DNA from: Prevotella sp. P2-180
GTDB taxonomy: Bacteria > Bacteroidota > Bacteroidia > Bacteroidales > Bacteroidaceae
NCBI RefSeq assembly: GCF_002251435.1
Contig: NZ_NPJI01000013.1
Coordinates: forward strand, 124,001-188,000
DNA: 64,000 nucleotides
Reading direction: 5' to 3'
Every line of letters begins with the position of its first letter. The stretch's first letter is position 1. The translations under genes and the position numbers were made by a program. Under the pieces are notes generated by a model. The model ran no database searches, was not told where the DNA came from, and was given only the letters and a program-made list of their open reading frames with translations. Positions 1-6,340 of this stretch are shown here, piece after piece.

Positions 1-701
1 CCCTTGTTGAGAGATGAGGATGCGTATCGTGTTATTGCCCTATAGAACAATAAAGGGTCGGAGTCGGGAACAAACAGTGCTATGCTTGGTTCATGGTCAA
101 GCACGTTTGACTCCATGTGTGCCTTTTCCTTTTCGCAGATATAAGGCGGATTGCTCACTATCACGTCCCATCGTCTCTCGTCGTCGTTAGTTTCAAACAC
201 GTTTTTTCGTTCCACTATGACATTGGCTTTTAAAGCCTCAGCATTAGCTTTTGCCGTCATTAATGCCTCTTCGGCAATGTCCCATGCCGTCACCTTCGCC
301 TTCGTTTCCAATGCAAGTGTGATGGCTATGCAACCGCTTCCTGTGCCAATGTCAAGTATGGTGCCGGCCGTTTTGCAGTCTTCTGCAACCCATTGGCAAA
401 GTTCTTCGGTTTCAGGTCGAGGTATGAGCACTCCTTTGTTCACCTTGAAATATCGGTTGGCAAAAAGAGCCTTGCCCACGGCATACTGCACAGGCGCTCC
501 CTGTTTTATTAGTATAAAGGCACGTTCAAATTCTTCTGAAACATATATCTGTTTTCCCCCATAGATGTCAGCGAGAGTGAAACCGAGTACATCCTCAAGT
601 AAGATACGTGCAATAGCGCGCGCCTCCCTTTCATCGAAAGCCCTTTTCCCATGGCTGTCTATCACCCCTGCAATCTCCCGGCAAATGTCTTGATAAGTCA
701 T
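1..701 (-). CDS. prmC: Peptide chain release factor N5-glutamine methyltransferase, 3'-partial
   Basis: PrmC/HemK transfers a methyl group from S-adenosylmethionine to the glutamine of the GGQ motif in release factors RF1 and RF2. Reading the minus strand from the ATG at 701 gives an open frame to the window edge. It has the SAM-binding motif ILDIGTGSGCIAI near residue 120 and the catalytic motif NPPY near residue 185 (about 141-155), which is diagnostic for the family. The N-terminal helical domain that holds the release factor is present. The last part of the protein lies beyond position 1. It is divergent from queH, with an 80-bp gap holding a promoter for each direction. Confidence 0.93.
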   Translation of the reverse strand, partial: MTYQDICREIAGVIDSHGKRAFDEREARAIARILLEDVLGFTLADIYGGKQIYVSEEFERAFILIKQGAPVQYAVGKALFANRYFKVNKGVLIPRPETEELCQWVAEDCKTAGTILDIGTGSGCIAITLALETKAKVTAWDIAEEALMTAKANAEALKANVIVERKNVFETNDDERRWDVIVSNPPYICEKEKAHMESNVLDHEPSIALFVPDSDPLLFYRAITRYASSSLNK

Positions 702-720
702 GCTTCCTCAATTTTTTGTG

Positions 721-769
721 CAAAAGTACAACAAAAAGTGCGATATTCCAAATTATTATATTACTTTTG
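721..769. promoter_or_regulatory. Divergent promoters of prmC and queH
   Basis: Two copies of the Bacteroidota -7 element TACTTTTG occur here. One lies on the minus strand (728 down to 721), about 20 bp before the prmC start. The other lies on the plus strand (762-769), 12 bp before the queH start. The motif match is seen directly; that both are active is inferred. Confidence 0.6.
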
Positions 770-781
770 CAGGAAAAAGAT

Positions 782-1393
782 ATGATGATGGAGAATAAAT
801 GTGTAAAGAAGAAACAGCGCAAAGAAGCTATCGAATTGCCCGACGACTGTCGTGAAGTGTTGCTTCACGCCTGTTGTGCGCCATGTTCGTCGGCCATTGT
901 TGAGTGGTTGATGCAACACGACGTGCGTCCCACAATATTCTATTTTAACCCCAACATATTTCCCCTTGAAGAATATGAGACGAGGAAAAACGAGAGCAAG
1001 CGTCATGCTGAGAGTCTCGGCATCAGATGGATAGATGCCGACTACGACCACCAGCGCTGGCTCGACTTTGTTCGCGGTCACGAAGAAGCTCCCGAGCGTG
1101 GAAGCCGTTGTCAGCTCTGTTTCCGTCTTCGGCTTTTTGAAACCGCAAAAGAAGCCCAACGCCTTGGCATAAGATATTTCGCCACCACTCTTGCCTCTTC
1201 CCGATGGAAAAGTCTTGAGCAGATTACCATTGCCGGCGAATCTGCTGCCACTGCCGTTTCTACACCATCATCTCAAGTGGTGTTCTGGGCTCAGAACTGG
1301 CGAAAGGGTGGTTTGCAGGAGCGCCGTAACCAGCTTCTTCGTGAATATGGTTTCTACAATCAGCTATATTGTGGTTGCGAGTTTTCGAAATGA
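782..1393 (+). CDS. queH: Epoxyqueuosine reductase QueH
   Basis: QueH reduces epoxyqueuosine to queuosine in tRNA, the last step of queuosine synthesis, and replaces the unrelated QueG. The roughly 203-residue protein shows the family cysteine motifs: LLHACCAPC near the N-terminus, CQLCF in the middle and YCGC near the end. These bind an iron-sulfur cluster and a further metal. FYFNPNIFP, another conserved block, follows the first motif. A longer frame opens at 716, but it would start upstream of the predicted -7 promoter element (762-769), so the ATG run at 782-788 is the likely start. It stands alone, divergent from prmC. Confidence 0.92.
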   Translation: MMMENKCVKKKQRKEAIELPDDCREVLLHACCAPCSSAIVEWLMQHDVRPTIFYFNPNIFPLEEYETRKNESKRHAESLGIRWIDADYDHQRWLDFVRGHEEAPERGSRCQLCFRLRLFETAKEAQRLGIRYFATTLASSRWKSLEQITIAGESAATAVSTPSSQVVFWAQNWRKGGLQERRNQLLREYGFYNQLYCGCEFSK

Positions 1394-1637
1394 TTGATAA
1401 CTATTAATTGGTCATCCTTATTGTATCAAAAAGACTATAAGTAGCCACCAGTAACCACCAATTATCCCAAGCGGGTCTAACCATCGGAAATGAAAGGATA
1501 GTAAGGTGATGTAATATGATTGTTTACCCACTTTTGTCTCGTTTTGTCCCTCGTTGTATTATCTTTGTATCGCAAGTTAAATGCTTGATAATCAGTGATA
1601 AAAGAATATATTAACATCAGAAAAGAAAGGAAATAAA
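1394..1637. other. Intergenic region, left edge of accessory island
   Basis: No open frame was recognised. The only recognisable element is TATCTTTG at 1560-1567, a good -7 promoter match about 70 bp before the start of the decayed integrase, probably its old promoter. The join between core genome and island may lie here, but no attachment site could be defined. Confidence 0.4.
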
Positions 1638-2003
1638 ATGGGACGAAAGAAGAAGGAAATCCGTTTGAAGGAGCCTGTGCGCATCCGAGAAAAGAAGATA
1701 GCAGGTGGCAACATCAGCCTCTATCTTGACATTTACCAGAAGGGATTGAGAAAGAAACGTTGAAACTCTATCGTAGAAGTGGTTCTGAAAGAATGGATGG
1801 AGGCAGCAGGTATAACCAAGCATTAAACCTACCATTGCTCACGGCATACGACAGCATCGTTGGCTATCTCAGCAGGAGCAGACATATCAGCAGTGAAGGT
1901 TGTTTTGGGTCATGGAAGCATCACTTCAACCGAAGTTTATGCAAAAGTGGCTCTTGAAAAGAAGATAGAGGCGGTCAATCTGTTTAATGGCGTGTTTGAT
2001 TGA
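1638..2003 (+). pseudogene. Tyrosine recombinase (integrase) relic with central deletion
   Basis: The first 41 codons match the arm-type N-terminus of Bacteroidota integrases (LKEPVRIREKK..GNISLYLDIYQKG) and end in a TGA. After a large deletion and frame changes, a stretch reading VVLKEWMEAAGITKH appears. From about 1828 the last 58 residues of the catalytic domain follow, with HCSRHT (the H-x-x-R box), VVLGHGSI, the candidate nucleophile tyrosine in TEVYAKV, and a normal C-terminus ending at 2003. Catalytic arginine I and most of the core domain are missing, so the protein cannot work. It marks an old integrative element. Confidence 0.75.
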
Positions 2004-2161
2004 GACATACAGCAGAGTGCGAACAACGGAGAAGTCATACTTCTTCCCTTTTGTTGGTAAATTGCCGTCAGGCTGTATTCAAAAAACGCTTGTGTTCAAA
2101 TAAATCTGCAAGACTTATCCTGACACAGGCATTTTCATGTTCAATTTAATCTTTGATATAG

Positions 2162-2436
2162 ATGACAACAGGGGTAATATACGCTCGTGTCTCCAGTATT
2201 GGTGACAGACAGAGCACGGAAAGACAGGTCAAGGACTTGTCGGAGTATGCAAAATATAAGGGTATCGAAGTCTGCAAGGTCTTTGAGGAAAACATCTCTG
2301 GCGCAAAGAAGAAAGATGAGCGTCCAGTGTTCTCCGCAAGGGATATTCCATTCGGGATGTGGCAAAGTTGAGTGGTAAAGGGGTAAGTACCGTACAACGA
2401 GTGAAGCGATTACTAAAAGTACAATCAACGCAATAA
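2162..2436 (+). pseudogene. Serine recombinase (resolvase/invertase) relic
   Basis: The N-terminus MTTGVIYARVSSIGDRQSTE is a serine recombinase catalytic domain start with the nucleophile serine in ARVSS and the S..RQ block; about 53 residues are intact up to KKDERPV. The middle of the domain is then lost, and in another frame the helix-turn-helix end appears (RDVAKLSGKGVSTVQRVKRL, about 2355-2420), closing with TAA at 2434. Internal deletion plus frameshift means no functional product. It lies next to the integrase relic and may come from the same mobile element. Confidence 0.75.
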
Positions 2437-2503
2437 TATTATTGATTTTACGTTCTTTTCAAAGAAAGGGTTTGTGCAATAGTGGCTTAAAGGCTAAAAG
2501 CAC

Positions 2504-2511
2504 TACCTTTG
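2504..2511 (+). promoter_or_regulatory. -7 promoter element of the first ORF6N gene
   Basis: TACCTTTG matches TAnnTTTG. Transcription would start about 6 bp downstream (near 2517), which rules out the in-frame ATG at 2513 and supports a start at 2564 or 2576. Confidence 0.5.
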
Positions 2512-2563
2512 AATGCTGTTAAATATGGTAATGTTCAAAGTCACAATTTGTGATTTTAGAAAA

Positions 2564-3517
2564 ATGAATATAAATATGACAGATAAAATAGAAAAAAAGG
2601 AGAGCAGCGAACTGACCACAGAAAGTGACCAGTTGGTTGGTGTTGACAATATAGAGCCTCTAATAAAAATCATTAGAGGACAACAAGTTATGCTTGACCG
2701 TGACCTTGCCACACTTTATGGCGTTGAAACAAAGCGTCTTAATGAGCAAGTAAAACGTAATATTAAACGATTTCCAGAAGATTTCATGTTTCAATTGACC
2801 AAGGACGAATGTTTAAGGTCGCAAATTGCGACCTTAAACGAAGGACGCGGACAACATTTGAAATACATGCCTTACGTATTTACTGAAAACGGAGTAGCTA
2901 TGCTTAGTAGTGTTTTACGTTCTGACACTGCGATTGAGGTGAATATTCGAATAATGCGAGCTTTCACTTCAATGCGTCACTTTCTACAGAACAATGCCGA
3001 AGTGTTTCAGCGTCTCTCGACAATGGAATACCATCAATTGGAAATGCAACAACACTTGCAAGAATCCGACAAGCGTATAGAAGAAGTGTTTCGCAGATTG
3101 GACGAGGGCAACGCAAAGCCGAAGCAGGGTGTGTTCTACAATGGGCAAGTTTATGATGCCTATACTTTCGTGTCCGACTTGATTAAGAGTGCAAAGAAAC
3201 GTATTGTCCTTATCGACAACTATGTTGACGAGACTGTACTGACATTGCTCGATAAAAGAGATAATAACGTGTCTGCAATCATCTACACTCAGCAGATAAG
3301 CCGTCAGTTCCAACTCGACATAGACCGTCATAATGCTCAATATGCACCGATTGATGTTGAAACATTCCGTTTATCACATGACCGCTTCCTTTGTATAGAC
3401 GATGATGTGTATCATATAGGAGCATCCATTAAGGACTTGGGCAAGAAGTGGTTTGGCTTCTCAAAGATGGAGATACTTACACCAGACGAATTGGTAGAAC
3501 GAATCAATAGAGGATAA
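2564..3517 (+). CDS. ORF6N-domain protein with C-terminal PLD-like domain
   Basis: The N-terminal half (about residues 30-150) is an ORF6N/KilA-N-like DNA-binding domain: IIRGQQVMLDRDLATLYGVETKRLNEQVKRN, then FPEDFMFQLT and YVFTENGVAMLSSVL. A short coiled linker follows (about 160-200). The C-terminal 120 residues resemble a single phospholipase-D-like half site, with SHDRFLCID followed by HIGASIKDLG; the usual HxK lysine is arginine. ORF6N proteins are typical of phages and integrative elements of Bacteroidota; their cellular role is not settled. An alternative start is ATG 2576. It is convergent with a second ORF6N gene across a repeat array. Confidence 0.8.
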   Translation: MNINMTDKIEKKESSELTTESDQLVGVDNIEPLIKIIRGQQVMLDRDLATLYGVETKRLNEQVKRNIKRFPEDFMFQLTKDECLRSQIATLNEGRGQHLKYMPYVFTENGVAMLSSVLRSDTAIEVNIRIMRAFTSMRHFLQNNAEVFQRLSTMEYHQLEMQQHLQESDKRIEEVFRRLDEGNAKPKQGVFYNGQVYDAYTFVSDLIKSAKKRIVLIDNYVDETVLTLLDKRDNNVSAIIYTQQISRQFQLDIDRHNAQYAPIDVETFRLSHDRFLCIDDDVYHIGASIKDLGKKWFGFSKMEILTPDELVERINRG

Positions 3518-3608
3518 TACTTACGAAAATTTCAAGAAAAAGAACTTAATACATAAATATAAAGTAAGCAATTTGGATAAAGAGGCATAAGTAATCACAT
3601 GCCCCACT

Positions 3609-3672
3609 GTCACCTTACGACAGTAGGCTTTCATAACTATGACAGTCGGCTGTCATAACTGTGACAGTCTTG
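3609..3672. repeat. Tandem repeat of about 22 bp built on CATAACTrTGACAGTC
   Basis: Two clear copies begin at 3632 and 3654, and a diverged copy containing ACGACAGT lies upstream from about 3611. Parts are self-complementary (CTGTCA..TGACAG). There are no spacers, so this is not a CRISPR array. It lies just upstream of the ACCCTACA array. Confidence 0.6.
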
Positions 3673-3738
3673 TCGGAGACGTTTGGCTTGTTGCCATAAG
3701 ACATCTCGTTTCGTTCTGTACAAGCCTGCTCCGCAAAC

Positions 3739-4032
3739 ACCCTACACCCTACATCTTTTCGTAATAGTATGTTGATAATCAGATGGTTAATAAATGTAGG
3801 GTACCTCTTAACCCTACATTAACCCTACATCATCCCTACATTATTTTTTTTCATTGTCTCGGCAATCGTCTCCACGATGACCGTTTTTTTCATTTCGATA
3901 GCTCGATCGATTTAATGGCGTTTCAATTTGTGTAGGGTGAATGTAGGGTGAATGTAGGGTTGAGACATACCCTACATTCTGTAATTATCTGAACTATAGG
4001 TGTTTAACCCTAAATAATGTAGAGTGTAGGGT
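3739..4032. repeat. Array of ACCCTACA words in both orientations
   Basis: Eleven copies (one lacking the first base) of ACCCTACA or its complement TGTAGGGT occur within 294 bp. Forward copies start at 3739, 3746, 3811, 3822, 3834 and 3969. Reverse copies start at 3795, 3931, 3942, 3953 and 4025. Several neighbours are exactly 11 bp apart, about one helical turn, as expected of protein-binding iterons. No open reading frame explains this 533-bp gap (3518-4050) between the two convergent ORF6N genes. Confidence 0.75.
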
Positions 4033-4050
4033 TGTAGCGACATCCATCCT

Positions 4051-4620
4051 CTATTTATTATTTCTAATACCGAAACCTATTATAGGCTTTGGCTTGTTAC
4101 GTTTCCTTTCTGACTGAAGCAAAGCGAAAGCTTGGTCGAGATTATCAAGATGAATACGAGTCATTTCATTTATATCGTTCTGATCTTTCAGGATGTCTTC
4201 AATGTCCAGTTTCAGTTCCTCAAAATCCTTGCGCAGTTGAGCAACATCGTCGTTGGTCTTAGGAAGTGAAGTTGCAATCCTGCGGAACTCGGTGAAGGCA
4301 CGCATAATGCCACGGTTTATTTCTATTGCAGTTTCTGACTTTAATACACTACTTAACATTGCAACTCCCATTTCTGTAAATGCGAATGGCATATAACGAC
4401 TACCGCCCCAACTTGAGGTGCCAAAATTGCACCTCAAAAACTCGTCACGAGTTAACTCAAACATAAAATCATCACCTTCAAATCTTTTTATGTTTCTCCT
4501 TACAGAGCGTTTTAGTTGTTTTGTCTCCACACCATACATTCTAGCGAGGTCAAAGTCGAGCATAACCTTCTGACCTCTTATCTCATATATCAAGCTGCTT
4601 ATGTTAATCAAATCATTCAT
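4051..4620 (-). CDS. ORF6N-domain protein
   Basis: A 189-residue protein with an N-terminal ORF6N DNA-binding domain (residues about 8-110: LIYEIRGQKVMLDFDLARMYGVETKQLKRSVRRN as one block, then FMFELTRDEF and FTEMGVAMLSSVL) and a coiled-coil-like C-terminal half (KDFEELKLDIEDILKDQND). It is related to the gene at 2564 but lacks the PLD-like part. A longer frame reaches 4710, but that extension runs through a terminator/promoter repeat. The ATG at 4620 lies 5 bases after the -7 element TATCTTTG (4633-4626), so the mRNA may be leaderless. Phage- or island-type gene of unknown role. Confidence 0.8.
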   Translation of the reverse strand: MNDLINISSLIYEIRGQKVMLDFDLARMYGVETKQLKRSVRRNIKRFEGDDFMFELTRDEFLRCNFGTSSWGGSRYMPFAFTEMGVAMLSSVLKSETAIEINRGIMRAFTEFRRIATSLPKTNDDVAQLRKDFEELKLDIEDILKDQNDINEMTRIHLDNLDQAFALLQSERKRNKPKPIIGFGIRNNK

Positions 4621-4622
4621 GA

Positions 4623-4711
4623 CCGCAAAGATACGAAGAAATATCGAAACCTCCAAACATTTCTGAGGATTATTAACGAAAAAAGGTGGCGACAGCATTG
4701 CCGTCGCCACC
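4623..4711 (-). repeat. Terminator-promoter repeat, copy 1
   Basis: Read on the minus strand: a hairpin with 9-bp stem GGTGGCGAC/GTCGCCACC (4711-4685), a run of six T, a conserved spacer, and the promoter element TATCTTTG (4633-4626) just before the ORF6N start. The loop is the same as in copy 4, and the flank beyond the hairpin (4716-4745) also resembles the sequence beyond copy 4. Confidence 0.8.
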
Positions 4712-4729
4712 CATATAAATGATGAGTAT

Positions 4730-4871
4730 TTAATTATGATGTATCATCTTAATGAAATCTCACGGCTTATCTCCTAACACATTTGATACAACTTTGAATT
4801 CCTTCAAAAGGTGTTTTTACTACTATATATGGTGCAAATTCGTTAATTCTGGATAATGAAAGCTCGTTCAT
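4730..4871 (-). pseudogene. Broken small ORF, unknown family
   Basis: From ATG 4871 the frame reads MNELSLSRINEFAPYIVVKT and continues to a stop at 4767. A one-base shift in the middle restores a plausible sequence, EFKVVSNVLGDKP, then a TGA where a TGG codon would fit, then DFIKMIHHN and a stop at 4730. The sequence looks like a once-functional protein of about 47 residues with a frameshift and a nonsense change. No family was recognised. It lies 3 bp after the other broken ORF of the same module, a layout like a toxin-antitoxin pair, but that is only inference. Confidence 0.4.
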
Positions 4872-4874
4872 AAT

Positions 4875-5009
4875 TTAGGCTTTTCCATAAAGTGCATATA
4901 TATCAGTATCCGCATTAGCCTTAAATCGCTCTTCCATTTCTTTCTTATGATCAAGAAGTTGTTTTCACTTCTTTATCCATTCTTCTTTTGATAAACTCTT
5001 CATAGTCAT
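4875..5009 (-). pseudogene. Broken small ORF with in-frame stop, unknown family
   Basis: ATG 5009 (or 5003) opens MTMKSLSKEEWIKK, followed by TGA at 4967, then in the same frame KQLLDHKKEMEERFKANAD and on to DIYALYGKA and a stop at 4875. A single TGG-to-TGA change would explain the interruption of a 44-residue, strongly charged protein. It follows promoter repeat copy 2, whose -7 element lies about 32 bp upstream. Function unknown; it could have been the antitoxin of a small pair with the ORF that follows. Confidence 0.4.
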
Positions 5010-5040
5010 AACTCAAATTTGAAAACCACTAAATTCACGT

Positions 5041-5125
5041 CGCAAAGATACGAAGAAAAAATGAAACCTCCAAACATTTCGGGGGATTATTAACGAAAAA
5101 AGGTGGCGACATTGCTGCCGCCACC
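5041..5125 (-). repeat. Terminator-promoter repeat, copy 2
   Basis: Minus-strand order: hairpin with 7-bp stem GGTGGCG/CGCCACC (5125-5102), T run, conserved spacer, TATCTTTG (5049-5042). The hairpin ends 2 bp after the stop codon of the YafQ-type toxin gene, so it would terminate that operon and start the next module. Confidence 0.8.
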
Positions 5126-5126
5126 T

Positions 5127-5405
5127 TTAAAATAAATCGGAATGACTTCCCGTTCTAATTAATGAAAGGAAGCTTACGCAATCTTCATCTTCTTTGCTAT
5201 AAATGAGAAGCCAATCTGGCTGGATATGACATTCTCTTGTCCCAGAGAACTCTCCTGTTAACGCATGGTCTCTATATGAGCCGGGAAGTTCTTCATCATT
5301 AGCCAATTTAAGGATTACTTCATTCAGCTTATCCTCAGGCAAATGACGTTTTCTTGCCAACTTTAAGTCTTTCTTATACTGCCCAGTGACAATAATTGTT
5401 CTCAT
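5127..5405 (-). CDS. YafQ-type mRNA interferase toxin (RelE/ParE superfamily)
   Basis: The 92-residue protein matches the YafQ family over its full length: LPGSYRDHALTGEFSGTREC, CHIQPDWLLIY, and the C-terminal RTGSHSDLF. The catalytic set known from YafQ is present: histidines in DHAL, CHIQ and GSHS, the aspartate of QPDW and the final phenylalanine. YafQ cuts ribosome-bound mRNA when free of its antitoxin. The gene overlaps the upstream small antitoxin gene by ATGA (5402-5405), the usual translational coupling. The family assignment is secure; activity in the host is inferred. Confidence 0.88.
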   Translation of the reverse strand: MRTIIVTGQYKKDLKLARKRHLPEDKLNEVILKLANDEELPGSYRDHALTGEFSGTRECHIQPDWLLIYSKEDEDCVSFLSLIRTGSHSDLF

Positions 5406-5611
5406 TCTGAAACAGCTTTAAGATAATCCTCAAATGTATCGCATACTGTAACATTACGTTTTTCCTTGGCATCTTTTATTGCTTTCAACGTTTTCTTTTT
5501 TTTGTTAGACTCATAAGCCTCAACTTTAAATACACCAAGAGAGAGCAAAAAATCTATTGTCTTTTTTGCTAATTTGTTCTTTTCATTGTATGTTAATGAT
5601 ATTGTAGTCAT
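5402..5611 (-). CDS. Antitoxin partner of the YafQ-type toxin
   Basis: A 69-residue basic protein (MTTISLTYNEKNKLAKKTI..) directly upstream of and overlapping the YafQ-type toxin gene. The N-terminal third resembles the short beta strand plus helix DNA-binding start of Bacteroidota antitoxins; the C-terminal part (TVCDTFEDYLKAVSE) would wrap the toxin. The identification rests mainly on position and size. Transcription probably starts from TATATTTG in repeat copy 3 about 40 bp upstream. Autoregulation is usual for such pairs but no operator was identified. Confidence 0.75.
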   Translation of the reverse strand: MTTISLTYNEKNKLAKKTIDFLLSLGVFKVEAYESNKKKKTLKAIKDAKEKRNVTVCDTFEDYLKAVSE

Positions 5612-5643
5612 AAGCCTATAATAATTGTAACTAAACTGATTTC

Positions 5644-5732
5644 ACGCCGCAAATATACGAAGAAATATCGAAACCTCCAAACATTTCGGGGGATTATTCA
5701 CGAAAAAAGGTGGCGACATTGCTGCCGCCACC
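5644..5732 (-). repeat. Terminator-promoter repeat, copy 3
   Basis: Minus-strand order: hairpin GGTGGCG/CGCCACC (5732-5709), T run, conserved spacer, -7 element TATATTTG. Its hairpin loop matches copy 2 rather than copies 1 and 4. It separates the MNT/HEPN module from the toxin-antitoxin pair. Confidence 0.8.
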
Positions 5733-5742
5733 GCTATTGATT

Positions 5743-5849
5743 TCATTTTTGAGTTATCAATTTCTCCATTTCAGAAATAAATTTTTCTGCGGTATCTAAA
5801 TATGGTTCAAATATTTCAATATCGACTTTTTATCTTCTGACTTTAGCAT
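5743..5849 (-). pseudogene. HEPN-domain protein relic (partner of the nucleotidyltransferase)
   Basis: ATG 5849 overlaps the stop of the nucleotidyltransferase gene, the normal layout of MNT-HEPN pairs. The frame starts MLKSEDKK and soon stops. In another frame a C-terminal end appears, EIFEPYLDTAEKFISEMEKL and on to ITQK with a stop at 5743, resembling the last helix of HEPN partners. Roughly 80-90 residues, including the RNase motif, seem to be lost. HEPN assignment rests on context and this short end, so it is tentative. Confidence 0.5.
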
Positions 5850-6181
5850 ATTACAATGCCCTCATTTTGAATATTCTCATAAAAGTTATCTCCCTTTCTT
5901 TTCTCCCAATCTCGTTTTGTATATAAGATAGGATGAATCATTGAATTGGTTTTCCAACCAAGTTCCCAAAATGGATAAGTATATTTGTCATGGTCTAAAA
6001 TATCTGCTTTTTCCTTATCCAATAAGATAAGCAGATCCCAATCAGAATCTTCTTTATTGTCTCCACGGGCTCTTGACCCAAACAAGATCACGTTTGAGTT
6101 TTGGGGCATGATAGTCTTTGCAGTGTCATATATTGCATCCACTACATTGCCTGATAAACTATGGTTTGAAAGCAATGTCAT
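5843..6181 (-). CDS. MNT-type nucleotidyltransferase (MntA-like antitoxin)
   Basis: The 112-residue protein carries the minimal nucleotidyltransferase signature GSRARGDNKEDSDWDLLI, i.e. GS-x10-D-x-D, near residues 34-51. In MntA/HepT pairs this enzyme AMPylates and silences a HEPN RNase toxin. The start at 6181 fits the promoter in repeat copy 4 (TATATTTG at 6214-6207); a longer frame to 6241 would run into the repeat. The partner gene immediately downstream is broken, so this is an orphan antitoxin unless another HEPN protein exists elsewhere. Confidence 0.82.
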   Translation of the reverse strand: MTLLSNHSLSGNVVDAIYDTAKTIMPQNSNVILFGSRARGDNKEDSDWDLLILLDKEKADILDHDKYTYPFWELGWKTNSMIHPILYTKRDWEKRKGDNFYENIQNEGIVIC

Positions 6182-6198
6182 ATTCACAATTTTATATT

Positions 6199-6296
6199 TC
6201 ACGCCGCAAATATACAAAGAAATATCGAAACCTCCAAACATTTCGGGGGATTATTCACTAAAATAAAGGGAGGCGACAGCATTGCCGTCGCCACCC
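6199..6296 (-). repeat. Terminator-promoter repeat, copy 4
   Basis: Hairpin GGCGAC/GTCGCC with the same loop as copy 1 (6292-6272), a less perfect T run, the conserved spacer and TATATTTG (6214-6207). It follows the susF-like gene by about 45 bp, so it would terminate the sus operon and start the nucleotidyltransferase gene. Confidence 0.8.
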
Positions 6297-6340
6297 TCGA
6301 TTAAATGAAGAGTATTTAATTTTGATAAAGGGGACTCATC

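Noticed and set aside
151..564. Plus-strand open frame of 137 codons
   Set aside because: It is antisense to prmC, whose NPPY and SAM motifs make the minus-strand reading certain.
4621..6300. Classical integron cassette array
   Set aside because: No GTTRRRY/RYYYAAC core pair at repeat ends and no integron integrase was seen; the only tyrosine recombinase is a relic of another type. The array is reported as cassette-like only.
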